A stretch of DNA of 64,000 nucleotides from NCBI GenBank assembly GCA_025928545.1, contig JAICJH010000005.1, positions 1-64,000 on the forward strand, written 5' to 3'. Positions 8,646-15,673 of this stretch are shown here, in pieces. A program made the translations under genes and the position numbers. Every line of letters starts with the position of its first letter. The stretch's first letter is position 1. Below the pieces are notes generated by a model that saw only the letters and a program-made list of their open reading frames with translations, was not told the DNA's origin and did not search any database. This DNA comes from Bryobacteraceae bacterium. GTDB taxonomy: Bacteria > Acidobacteriota > Terriglobia > Bryobacterales > Bryobacteraceae.

Positions 8646-9397
8646 AGACGTTCCGCGCCATCATTGCCGACGATGAAGAACTCGCGCGCCGCATCCTGCG
8701 CGAATACCTCGCCGGCCAGAACGATATCGAAATCGTGGCCGAATGCCCCAACGGTTTCGAAGCCGTCAAAGCCGTCAACGACCTCTGCCCCGACGTCCTT
8801 TTCCTCGATGTTCAGATGCCGAAGCTCGATGGCTTTGAAGTTCTCGAACTGGTCGAACCCTCCCTCGCCGTCGTCTTCGTCACCGCTTTCGACCAGTACG
8901 CCATGAAGGCCTTCGATGCCGCCGCCGTGGATTATCTCCTCAAACCATTTACCGCCGAACGCTTCGGAGCCTCTCTCGATCGTGTTCGCGTTCGCCTGAA
9001 CACCGCCGGTTCCGCGCCCTCGCTCCCCCGCAATCTCAAACTCGCCTCCCGCGCGCCCGGCGAATACCTGGAGCGTCTCGTCGTCAAAGACGGCCCGCGC
9101 GTCCACGTCATCCCGACCGGCAAGCTCGATTACGCCGAGGCTCAGGACGACTACGTCGCTCTCCGCAGCGAAGGCAAAACCTGGCTCAAACAGCAAACCG
9201 TCTCCAGCCTCGAAACCGCGCTCGACCCGCGCCGCTTTCTCCGCATCCACCGCTCCTTCCTCGTGAACATCGAACGCATCGCGCGCGTCGAGCCCAACAC
9301 GAAGGACACCTGGTTTGCCATCCTGCGGGACGGCGCGAAGATCCCCATGAGCCGAGCCGGCTACACGAGATTCCGCGAACTGGCCGGAGGCGAATAA
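8642..9397 (+). CDS. LytTR-family response regulator
   Basis: A 251-residue protein with an N-terminal receiver domain (acidic pocket Asp10/Asp11, phosphoacceptor Asp56 in LFLDVQMP, conserved Lys in LLKPF). The C-terminal LytTR DNA-binding domain from about residue 145 includes the conserved RFLRIHRSFLVNI stretch. LytTR regulators activate a few target operons, often for cell-envelope functions, by binding tandem direct repeats. It overlaps the kinase gene by 4 bp. The gene converges with the TadG-like gene, 18 bp away, across a short tandem duplication. Confidence 0.94.
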   Translation: MKTFRAIIADDEELARRILREYLAGQNDIEIVAECPNGFEAVKAVNDLCPDVLFLDVQMPKLDGFEVLELVEPSLAVVFVTAFDQYAMKAFDAAAVDYLLKPFTAERFGASLDRVRVRLNTAGSAPSLPRNLKLASRAPGEYLERLVVKDGPRVHVIPTGKLDYAEAQDDYVALRSEGKTWLKQQTVSSLETALDPRRFLRIHRSFLVNIERIARVEPNTKDTWFAILRDGAKIPMSRAGYTRFRELAGGE

Positions 9398-9427
9398 CTA
9401 CTGGGTCAGCAGTAACTACTGGATCAG
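9395..9427. repeat. 18-bp-period tandem duplication between convergent stop codons
   Basis: TAACTACTGGGTCAG at 9395-9409 recurs as TAACTACTGGATCAG at 9413-9427, one mismatch in 15. The first copy contains the TAA of the regulator gene and the second the last codons and stop of the convergent TadG-like gene. Confidence 0.6.
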
Positions 9428-10777
9428 ACCGGGCGTTCTCTTTGCCAGCCCGGTGAATTCACCCGTGGCATCCTGAGCAAATGCGGCCGTGCCCGCGATG
9501 ATGAGATCGTACGCAACAAACGCGACTTTTGTGTTGGTCGCTGTGCCGCCCGCGAAGTTCAACTGAGTAGTTGGAAAATAGAACGTTCCCGATCCCGTGA
9601 ACACAGTACCGCCCGAAACGGCGTTCTGCGCTCCGTACGTTGCGTTTCGATCCTGGTAGAACAGTATCCCCTGATAAGGTCCCCCGTTCGGCGCGCTCAG
9701 ACTGATGTTGCTTCCGCCCTGAAGTAACATCGGCCCCGGCGTGCGGTCGCCCTGCCCCGTCAAAAAGAACATCACATGGTTGCCCGCGAGTTGGCCCTGT
9801 CCCTGCAGCACCAGTCCGCCGCCATTCAGAATGTAAGTTCCCGGCGAAAGTGTCAGCGTGCCGCCGCTCACCGTGATTCCTCCGCAGTAAACCCCTGGCC
9901 CGATCGACGCGCTCACCGATGTCGTATATGGTGTCGTTGCGGTTCCGAAGTTGCACCCCGAAAAAGTCGGCGCCGGCAAATTGATGAACGGATCCGCTAC
10001 CGTGGCGGTCGCCGTCGTCGGCGTTGGATGCACCTGCGCTCCGCCCCCGATTGCGTAGTTGCCATGCACATTGATCAGCGAAGCGCTCACGCTCGCGTGC
10101 GTTCCCTGAACCTCCATCGCCTTCGAGTTGGAAGAATTGACAAAAACTCCGCACCCCGAAGCCGAAACCGTTCCGTTGCCACTGACATAGAATGCGTCCT
10201 GCGTGCTCGATCGGTCCAGCACATACACGCAGCCCGTATCCGGTGTCGCTGTCACGCCCCCGATCGCCTGTGCCGCCACCGACGAACTTTGAGAACCGCT
10301 CGTGAACAGGAACGAATGCGGCACCGTCTGCGCCACCCGGGCCTGTATCCAGAGCGCCGGCGAATTCCCGCTCGTATTCGGCGGGGCAGTGTTGTTCGCG
10401 ATCAGCGAGACCGATTGATTACCCGAATTCTTAAATCCGTTCGCGCTGGCGTAAAGACACCCGGCTTCCAGTGCCGTAGTCGGAGGACTCGTTGGAGGAT
10501 TGGCGCAATTGAACGCTGTTCCGCACGTAACACCTCCGCCGCAAATATAGCCGTTGCCGCTGGCATAGGCCGCAGCCGCCGCCGCGGCTGAATCCGCCGC
10601 CCCCTGGGCCGAGATCTTAACCAGGTAGGAATAGCCAAGGTCGACAGACAGCCCCATCACCGAAAAAAGGACGAACAGGCTCATCGTCGAGAAGATGACA
10701 ATCTGTCCCGACCGCCGGTCCAGGCGCTTGCGCCTTCCAGTACCATCAACACGAAAGTACCGTAAGTACCATGCCAT
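9416..10777 (-). CDS. TadG-like pilus assembly protein (copy 1)
   Basis: The 453-residue product has the classic Tad/TadG N-terminus: basic residues, then RSGQIVIFSTMSLFVLFSVMGLSVDLGYSYL (membrane helix about 24-45) and an Ala-rich amphipathic helix QGAADSAAAAAAAYA. The rest is a long Ser/Thr/Gly/Asn-rich extracellular beta-type domain with scattered cysteines. It is a clear paralogue of the protein at 15674: both share GVYCGGITV, YILNGGG, HVMFFLTGQG, GGPYQGILFYQD and the ending KRTPGLIQ. It stands alone, without TadE, pilin, TadA or a prepilin peptidase beside it. A role as minor pseudopilin or secreted fibre component is inferred. The 89 bp between it and the gene at 10867 include GCAAC-A-GTTGC. 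Confidence 0.82.
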   Translation of the reverse strand: MAWYLRYFRVDGTGRRKRLDRRSGQIVIFSTMSLFVLFSVMGLSVDLGYSYLVKISAQGAADSAAAAAAAYASGNGYICGGGVTCGTAFNCANPPTSPPTTALEAGCLYASANGFKNSGNQSVSLIANNTAPPNTSGNSPALWIQARVAQTVPHSFLFTSGSQSSSVAAQAIGGVTATPDTGCVYVLDRSSTQDAFYVSGNGTVSASGCGVFVNSSNSKAMEVQGTHASVSASLINVHGNYAIGGGAQVHPTPTTATATVADPFINLPAPTFSGCNFGTATTPYTTSVSASIGPGVYCGGITVSGGTLTLSPGTYILNGGGLVLQGQGQLAGNHVMFFLTGQGDRTPGPMLLQGGSNISLSAPNGGPYQGILFYQDRNATYGAQNAVSGGTVFTGSGTFYFPTTQLNFAGGTATNTKVAFVAYDLIIAGTAAFAQDATGEFTGLAKRTPGLIQ

Positions 10778-10866
10778 GCCCTATCGTTGCCCGGACCGGG
10801 CCCCGAAACAAGATGGCAACAGTTGCATGACCCCCAGTTCACCAATGGCAACTGCCGTCGGGAACT

Positions 10867-11085
10867 CTAGTTGTCTTTGGTGTCCTGACCGGTCACCACA
10901 TCGTCGTGGGCCGTGTCTGACCAGCCGCCCGGATCGTCTTTCGGCTTACCGTCCTTCTTCTTTGTCTTCACCTTCAGCTTTGACTTCAGGCTGCTGCTTG
11001 TCAGCTTGATCTGTTTCTTCGCCGTCGCTTTTGCCTTCTTAGGGGCAGCTTTCTTTTTCGTAGCGGGCATCTTCTTTTTCGCCAT
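10867..11085 (-). CDS. Tiny lysine-rich protein with acidic tail (possible oxygenase partner or substrate)
   Basis: Seventy-two residues in two halves. Residues 1-48 are very basic with KKK and AAPKKAKATAKK runs; 22 of the 72 residues are Lys. The last 22 residues are acidic (DDPGGWSDTAHDDVVTGQD), with one Trp, one His and seven Asp. A strong AAGGAG lies 8 nt before the ATG, one of the best ribosome sites in the window. It begins 24 bp after the stop of the JmjC/cupin gene on the same strand, so both are probably one transcript. The basic half recalls histone H1/HU tails and may bind nucleic acid. Alternatively it is a peptide substrate of the neighbouring oxygenase. No family is recognised. 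Confidence 0.7.
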   Translation of the reverse strand: MAKKKMPATKKKAAPKKAKATAKKQIKLTSSSLKSKLKVKTKKKDGKPKDDPGGWSDTAHDDVVTGQDTKDN

Positions 11086-11109
11086 CTTTAGTTCTCCTTA
11101 ATTAGTCAC

Positions 11110-12276
11110 TTACTTCCTGACGGTCAGCAAACCTTCCACGATCAGCCGGCTGACGAGCAGGACCTTCGACCCGTTCGTCAACTCGTCCGGAAGGTCCCTG
11201 ACGGCAAATTGCCGGTTTTCCGAAACGAACCGCAGGGCGCCTTCAATCCCGGCCGGTCCGTCAATACTGTTCTCTGCGAATTCCAGCACCGCGCGCCGTC
11301 CCTGGCGGCGAACCTGGCAGATGAGTCCCGGTCGGCGGGCCACAATTGTTCGCAGCGGAATCGCCCCCGCGCGATCCATCGCGCTGAAACGACCGTTCCC
11401 GGCGGGCCTGGAACTTCGCACGGCTTTCCCATAGACGCGCCCGCACGCCACTTCGGCAAATTTCGGATCGGCCAGCGCCGGTGCCACCGCCGCGAGTCTC
11501 CTGACGAGTTCCGCCGAACAACCCTTTGCCAGCGCATCCAGCGTTACCGACTCGCGCAGACGAACATCTTGTCCGGCCATCGCCGTCAGCACTTCCTTTG
11601 CGAGATCGAACCAGCGAACGGCATGAATTCCGATCGTCAGGTGAAGTGAAGCTTCCTTGCCTGCCACCCCTTCATGCACAAACCCCCGCGGCATGTAGAG
11701 CACTTCGCCGGGTCTGAGGACCGTGTCGATCAGGCACGGCCCAAGCCGCTCCTTACGCACCGGCACCTCCTGATCTTCGAGCGGCAGCGGAATTACCGGC
11801 GCAAACACGCGCCACCGTTTCCGCCCATCGGTCTGCAGAATGAAAACATCGTGACCATCGGCATGCGGTGCGAAACCCTGCGCGCCGGGAGGCGTGAAAT
11901 AGAGATTCACACCCACGCTGTGTGAGACCGTGTCGGCCAGTTCCGCGGCCAGATGCCGGACCGCCGGCAGCATGCGGTCGACGCCGTTCACCACCATGCT
12001 CCACCCTTCGCCATACGCCCGGTAAATGGCGGCCATATCCGGACGATTGTCGCTCTGGGCAAACGTGGTTTCAGTTCCTTTACCTGCCGATGCGCGGACG
12101 ATGCGGATATCGCGAGCAGCCGTGCAAGCCAGCAGTGCGTCCATGTCGGCGGAGCGCGGCAGCGTCCGGCACCATCCCGGTAGTGGGCGCCCAATTCGCA
12201 GCGGCTTCTGTTCCCAGTAACGGGCCAGAAATGTTCGCGTCGAAATTGGTGCAAGCAATTGCCGCAGCGCTGCCAT
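11110..12276 (-). CDS. JmjC/cupin-4 2-oxoglutarate oxygenase (ribosomal-oxygenase-like)
   Basis: A 388-residue protein with the cupin-4 core seen in YcfD/RoxA, MINA53 and NO66. The stretch NLYFTPPGAQGFAPHADGHD carries the iron ligands His138 and Asp140, followed by VFILQTDGRKRWRVF. MPRGFVHEG holds the third ligand His201. Known members hydroxylate Arg or His side chains of ribosomal proteins using Fe(II), O2 and 2-oxoglutarate. The C-terminal part (from about 230) would be the dimerisation and winged-helix-like region. Here the partner gene encodes an unusual lysine-rich peptide, so the substrate may differ from L16 or L27. AAGG precedes the ATG by six bases. Enzyme family is confident; substrate is inference. 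Confidence 0.88.
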   Translation of the reverse strand: MAALRQLLAPISTRTFLARYWEQKPLRIGRPLPGWCRTLPRSADMDALLACTAARDIRIVRASAGKGTETTFAQSDNRPDMAAIYRAYGEGWSMVVNGVDRMLPAVRHLAAELADTVSHSVGVNLYFTPPGAQGFAPHADGHDVFILQTDGRKRWRVFAPVIPLPLEDQEVPVRKERLGPCLIDTVLRPGEVLYMPRGFVHEGVAGKEASLHLTIGIHAVRWFDLAKEVLTAMAGQDVRLRESVTLDALAKGCSAELVRRLAAVAPALADPKFAEVACGRVYGKAVRSSRPAGNGRFSAMDRAGAIPLRTIVARRPGLICQVRRQGRRAVLEFAENSIDGPAGIEGALRFVSENRQFAVRDLPDELTNGSKVLLVSRLIVEGLLTVRK

Positions 12277-12375
12277 TGAAAACCTTATTTCTGAAATAGT
12301 ATCAGGATTTTATCGGTGTACATCGGCGTTTTTTCGGTATCGGACGACACGTCGGACTTCGAATTGCCAAAATAT

Positions 12376-12416
12376 TCCCTGCACAAGCAGGTTTTTAATC
12401 CTTCACGAACCAGGGA
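12376..12416 (+). promoter_or_regulatory. Leader hairpin with T-run, alternative to SD-masking pairing
   Basis: CCTGC (12378-12382), loop ACAA and GCAGG (12387-12391) form a 5-bp hairpin followed by TTTTT, like a weak terminator. TCCCTG (12376-12381) is also complementary to CAGGGA (12411-12416), which contains the Shine-Dalgarno of the next gene. The two pairings exclude each other. Small stems arise by chance, so this is only suggestive. Confidence 0.35.
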
Positions 12417-12422
12417 GTTTTT

Positions 12423-14162
12423 ATGAAAATGCTTCGTCCCCTCTTTCTACTCGCAGCCGCCGCAGGGTTAGTTGTTGCCACACCAATGACTTACACGATA
12501 TCTGGCACCGGCAGCGGTTCCTGGAATTCGCAGCCGTTCACAAACGCGAATTTCACCTTTATATTCACATCGGATACCAGCACAATCGTGCACGGTACTG
12601 CCTGTTGTAGCTCCGCATATACCACTCCGCCCGGCATCCAGGCGAATGTTGGAGTCGCTGGCTTCGCGCCGGCCTACCTGGTCGGCGACCAGGCCATTTT
12701 CATGAATCCTGGCGAGTCCACCGCCGGCATCTGGCACTACAATTCCCCCGATTACATCACGATCGGCAACCCTGCTTTCGCGAGCGCTGATCTCACCACA
12801 AATATGGGATGTTGCGTCACCGGAACTACCTTCGCCTATGTCACTCCCATACCGCTCAGCACCGGCGGATCTCTGTACTTCTCCTCGGTAAGCAACGTCA
12901 CTTACGCTCAGCAGGCTGCATCGTCCGGTAACCAGATCTCCGCGGTCTCTGTAACTCCCAGCTCTGGTACCCAGCAGGAATTCACAATACAGACGTATTC
13001 GGTGGTTGTCAGCGACACAGCGGGCGCTGCCGACATCGGCGGTGTCGACGTTCAGTTCCGCGACAAGCCCACGCAACCGAATGCCTGCTGGCTTTACTAC
13101 AACGCGGCCGACAATACGCTCGCCGTCAACAAACAAGGCGTCTGGAGTACCCCCGCGCCCCTTGGTTCCGGCGGCTCGGCGCTGACCGGCGACGCCTGCG
13201 TGGTGAATACAACATCGGTCACTGTCGCCCTTTCCGGCAACAATCTCACACTGTCGCTCCCCATCCAGTTCACCTTCGCGGACAACAATACCTGGCCGAT
13301 CTTTGTCGATGCTCAGACCAAAGCCAACGTTGACGCCGGATATACCCAACTCGGCACCGTGACCGTGCAGTCGCCGCAGGGATCGGGAACGTTCACGATA
13401 TCCGCATCGCCGGACGCGAGTCACCCGGTGTATGCGCGTCCAGGGGACACCCTGACATTCACCGTCACGCTGACAGACCAAAACGGCTTCAACGAGCCGG
13501 TAACATTTTCGGCTTCTGCGACCGCCGGGACAGGAGCCAGCGGCAACACGACTCAACTGGGGTTCTCCTTCAATCCGCCAACCCTGACAACATCGGGCAC
13601 CACCATCCTGACGGTGACGACTCCGCCTGACGCAACTCCCGATGTCTACGCGATCACCGTAACAGGCACGTCGCAGACCCTTACCGAAAGAACGGACGGT
13701 AATACGAGTGGCCAGGTGATAATCCAGAACGGACCCCCGATCGTCTCCATCTCTCCGAACACGGGTTCCGGCACGAGCCAGAAATTCACCGTCAATTGGC
13801 AGGATTCGGGTGGCAACTTCCCGAACTCGGTCAATCTGTTATTCGCCCCGTCGCTCGACGGCCGCAATGCGTGCTGGATCTATTACGACAACGGAAACGA
13901 CGCGAATGCGGGTACGATCTGGCTGGCCAGCGACGATGGCGCCTCATGGACGAGTGCGGGTTCGGTAATCGGGTCGGGCTCGTTTGGGACTGCTTCCAAC
14001 AGTCAATGCACCATCGGCCCCTTCATAACTATCGCCCCGCTCTCAATCCCTATAACGTTTAAAGCCGCCTTCGCGGGAACAAAAACGATCTTCATCGATG
14101 CCGCCAACGGCGCGGGTTTCGACACCGGATATCAGCCGCGGGGCGGCTGGACAGTGCCCTAG
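12423..14162 (+). CDS. Secreted protein with duplicated NACW(L/I)YY domain
   Basis: The 579-residue product has a signal peptide (MKMLRPLFLLAAAAGLVVAT) and is translated from an ATG with AGGGAG just upstream. The N-terminal 160 residues contain two Cys pairs (TACCSS, MGCCVT) and resemble small cohesin-like surface domains. A unit of roughly 145 residues occurs twice (about 172-316 and 436-579). Both copies have an opening Val/Ile-Thr/Ser-Pro turn, then NACWLYY or NACWIYY, a second Cys (GDACVV, SQCTIG), and a strand IFVDAQTKANVDAGYTQLG or IFIDAANGAGFDTGYQPRG near the end. The conserved Cys pair could form a disulfide. An Ig-like segment lies between them. I do not know a name for this domain; a structural extracellular role is inferred. 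Confidence 0.82.
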   Translation: MKMLRPLFLLAAAAGLVVATPMTYTISGTGSGSWNSQPFTNANFTFIFTSDTSTIVHGTACCSSAYTTPPGIQANVGVAGFAPAYLVGDQAIFMNPGESTAGIWHYNSPDYITIGNPAFASADLTTNMGCCVTGTTFAYVTPIPLSTGGSLYFSSVSNVTYAQQAASSGNQISAVSVTPSSGTQQEFTIQTYSVVVSDTAGAADIGGVDVQFRDKPTQPNACWLYYNAADNTLAVNKQGVWSTPAPLGSGGSALTGDACVVNTTSVTVALSGNNLTLSLPIQFTFADNNTWPIFVDAQTKANVDAGYTQLGTVTVQSPQGSGTFTISASPDASHPVYARPGDTLTFTVTLTDQNGFNEPVTFSASATAGTGASGNTTQLGFSFNPPTLTTSGTTILTVTTPPDATPDVYAITVTGTSQTLTERTDGNTSGQVIIQNGPPIVSISPNTGSGTSQKFTVNWQDSGGNFPNSVNLLFAPSLDGRNACWIYYDNGNDANAGTIWLASDDGASWTSAGSVIGSGSFGTASNSQCTIGPFITIAPLSIPITFKAAFAGTKTIFIDAANGAGFDTGYQPRGGWTVP

Positions 14163-14169
14163 ATTTGCC

Positions 14170-14204
14170 GAGCCGCGCGCGGTAGCGAACGGTTGAGTTT
14201 AAAT
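14170..14204 (+). repeat. Dispersed repeat copy 2 (GAGCCGCGCGCG type)
   Basis: GAGCCGCGCGCGGTAGCGAA followed by CGGTTGAGTTTAAAT. It shares GAGCCGCGCGCG, the following AGC and CGGTT, and the TTTAAAT end with the copy at 17499. It sits just after a stop codon and ahead of the terminator. Confidence 0.45.
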
Positions 14205-14208
14205 CCCA

Positions 14209-14238
14209 GCGCGCCCGCCACAGCGGGCGCGCCTTTTT
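14209..14238 (+). terminator. Rho-independent terminator
   Basis: GCGCGCCCGC (14209-14218), loop CACA and GCGGGCGCGC (14223-14232) make a perfect 10-bp stem, followed by TTTTT at 14234-14238. It ends the secreted-protein transcript 47 bp after its stop, directly before the convergent DUF1569 gene. Confidence 0.9.
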
Positions 14239-14246
14239 CAGAACCG

Positions 14247-14702
14247 TCACACCCCGAACTGTCGCAAATGATGGTCGACGTGTTTGTACATGAGCCGCGA
14301 CCACTCGTCCGGCGTCATTTTCCCAAAGAAACTATGCGGATTCTTCGTACACCCCGCGGGCCCGCCAGCCGCAAATTTGTCGATCAATCCCGATAACCGC
14401 GTCCGTTCTCTGCCCAAATCCCGCTCGTCCGTAATAACCAGGCTCTTCGCGGTGGGCGTATTTTTCCGTAGCGGGTCTTCGTTCCGCAACACCATCCGCT
14501 TCACCAGTTTCCCGATCAGAAGTGCGGGCAGCATTCCCTTGTCGGGCACCACTTCCCCCAGCGCCCACTGCATACCCACCGAGCAATGCGCCAGCATCTG
14601 CGCCGCCGTCATCTTGCCCCAGAGCCTCTCACTTTGCGGCCCCAGGTTCCCCAGCCGGGCCTTTAACTCATTCGCCGCCGTCACATCGAACAGATTCTTC
14701 AT
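14247..14702 (-). CDS. DUF1569 (DinB-like) protein
   Basis: Starting at the ATG 14702 the product has 151 residues (MKNLFDVTAANELKARLGNL). The order of motifs fits DUF1569, a DinB/YfiT-like four-helix bundle: WGKMTAAQMLAHCS with a potential metal His, and the C-terminal YKHVDHHLRQFGV with a His cluster. DinB-fold proteins usually bind a divalent metal with three His; the substrate is unknown. An in-frame start at 14741 exists, but 14702 has TATTCT seven bases upstream and fits the family N-terminus better. It is a single gene converging on the terminator at 14209. Confidence 0.85.
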   Translation of the reverse strand: MKNLFDVTAANELKARLGNLGPQSERLWGKMTAAQMLAHCSVGMQWALGEVVPDKGMLPALLIGKLVKRMVLRNEDPLRKNTPTAKSLVITDERDLGRERTRLSGLIDKFAAGGPAGCTKNPHSFFGKMTPDEWSRLMYKHVDHHLRQFGV

Positions 14703-14709
14703 ACTGACA

Positions 14710-14715
14710 AGAATA
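14710..14715 (-). promoter_or_regulatory. -10-like TATTCT before the DUF1569 gene
   Basis: TATTCT on the minus strand ends seven bases before the ATG at 14702, with no Shine-Dalgarno between. The spacing places the transcription start at about the start codon (leaderless). Inferred from position and sequence only. Confidence 0.45.
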
Positions 14716-14761
14716 ACCAAAAAGCCCGCGAGGTTCCGCAACCGGACATTCCGTCCGATGT

Positions 14762-14767
14762 TATTCT
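14762..14767 (+). promoter_or_regulatory. -10-like TATTCT before the DUF433 gene
   Basis: TATTCT is followed by six bases (CGGATC) and then the ATG at 14774. No Shine-Dalgarno is present, so a leaderless message is likely. Confidence 0.45.
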
Positions 14768-14773
14768 CGGATC

Positions 14774-14983
14774 ATGACTGCGCGGATCAGCATCGAGCCC
14801 GGAAAACGCTCCGGTCAACCGTGCGTGCGCGGACTCCGCATTACCGTTTGGGATGTGTTGAGTTGGCTCGCAGCGGGAATGAGCGAGAAGGAAATTCTGA
14901 ATGACTACCCGGAACTCGAGCCGGACGACTTCCCCGCTGTTTACGATTTCGCCGCCCACATGGGCAGGCGCGTCGCGCTGTGA
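14774..14983 (+). CDS. DUF433 antitoxin
   Basis: A 69-residue protein matching DUF433: ISIEPGKRSGQPCVRGLRIT, then VWDVLSWLAAGMSEKEILNDYP and LEPDDFPAVYDFAA. DUF433 proteins have a winged/helix-turn-helix-like fold and act as antitoxins for DUF5615 PIN-like toxins. Its TGA overlaps the GTG of exactly such a toxin gene (GTGA at 14980), confirming the pair. The start is ATG 14774, probably leaderless. Confidence 0.9.
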   Translation: MTARISIEPGKRSGQPCVRGLRITVWDVLSWLAAGMSEKEILNDYPELEPDDFPAVYDFAAHMGRRVAL

Positions 14984-15315
14984 AGCTGCTTTTCGACGAG
15001 AACCTGTCCCGCAAGCTTGCCGCCCGGCTGTCTGAACTGTATCCCGGCTCGGCCCATGTCGCCGAGTTCGATTTACTCCAGCGTCCTGATCGCGAGATCT
15101 GGGATTTTGCGCGCAGGGAAGGTTTCGTAATCGTAACCACAGACTCAGATTTCTACGAACTCGCAGCCGCCACGGGTCCACCGCCCAAAGTGGTCTGGCT
15201 CCGGCGGTGGTCTCATCCTACTCGGGACGCCGAATTTGTACTCCGACGGGACGCCGTGCGGATGACCGAATTCGCCGTCGACACCACCCTTAGTATTTTA
15301 TTGTTGGACCGCTAA
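14980..15315 (+). CDS. DUF5615 PIN-like toxin
   Basis: A 111-residue protein starting MKLLFDENLSRKLAARL, with the DUF5615/Mut7-C type PIN core: Asp6 and Glu7 near the N-terminus, DREIWDFARREGFVIVTTDSD with two Asp in the central motif, and PPKVVWLRRW. This family is a compact PIN-like nuclease found with DUF433 antitoxins. GTG at 14980 overlaps the antitoxin stop by 4 bp, so it is translated by coupling. The RNA target is unknown. Confidence 0.9.
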   Translation: MKLLFDENLSRKLAARLSELYPGSAHVAEFDLLQRPDREIWDFARREGFVIVTTDSDFYELAAATGPPPKVVWLRRWSHPTRDAEFVLRRDAVRMTEFAVDTTLSILLLDR

Positions 15316-15673
15316 CAGCTATCGCCAACGGTAAGAAAAGACTCTCTCCGGTCTCCCGTGTCGCGGCCAATGCGCACGAAAACAGCGTCTCAGCCTCCCA
15401 GCTCTCGTAAGAATGATAAAGGACGCTTGAGTGAAATTGCCGACGAGTGGATGTAGCGTTTACACTCGTAGCTGCAATCTACCACTTCGTGCTGCTCACC
15501 AACTCCTCTCCACGCGAGTTCTAGGCGGGTGTCGTCTGCGATGAGGTGGCCGTCTGGTGTTGAGAAATTCGCTCGGATAAACGCGCTTGTATCAGCCGAT
15601 GGAGGCCCTGAGTGGATCGTCGGATACTCGGACAGTGTCCTGCTTCGCCGGAGTCGGACTATCCCCAGCCCCC
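15316..15673. other. Intergenic region without recognisable gene
   Basis: About 360 bp between the DUF5615 toxin and the convergent TadG-like gene. Short open frames exist but have no start signal, family likeness or coding bias I can defend. No strong terminator, tRNA or repeat is seen. Confidence 0.6.

Noticed and set aside
11110-12276. Lanthipeptide or other known RiPP cluster around the lysine-rich peptide
   Set aside because: No radical SAM, LanM, YcaO, protease or transporter gene is nearby; only the oxygenase is present.
12468-13556. Minus-strand frame opposite the secreted duplicated-domain protein
   Set aside because: The plus-strand gene has a signal peptide, Shine-Dalgarno, internal duplication and terminator.
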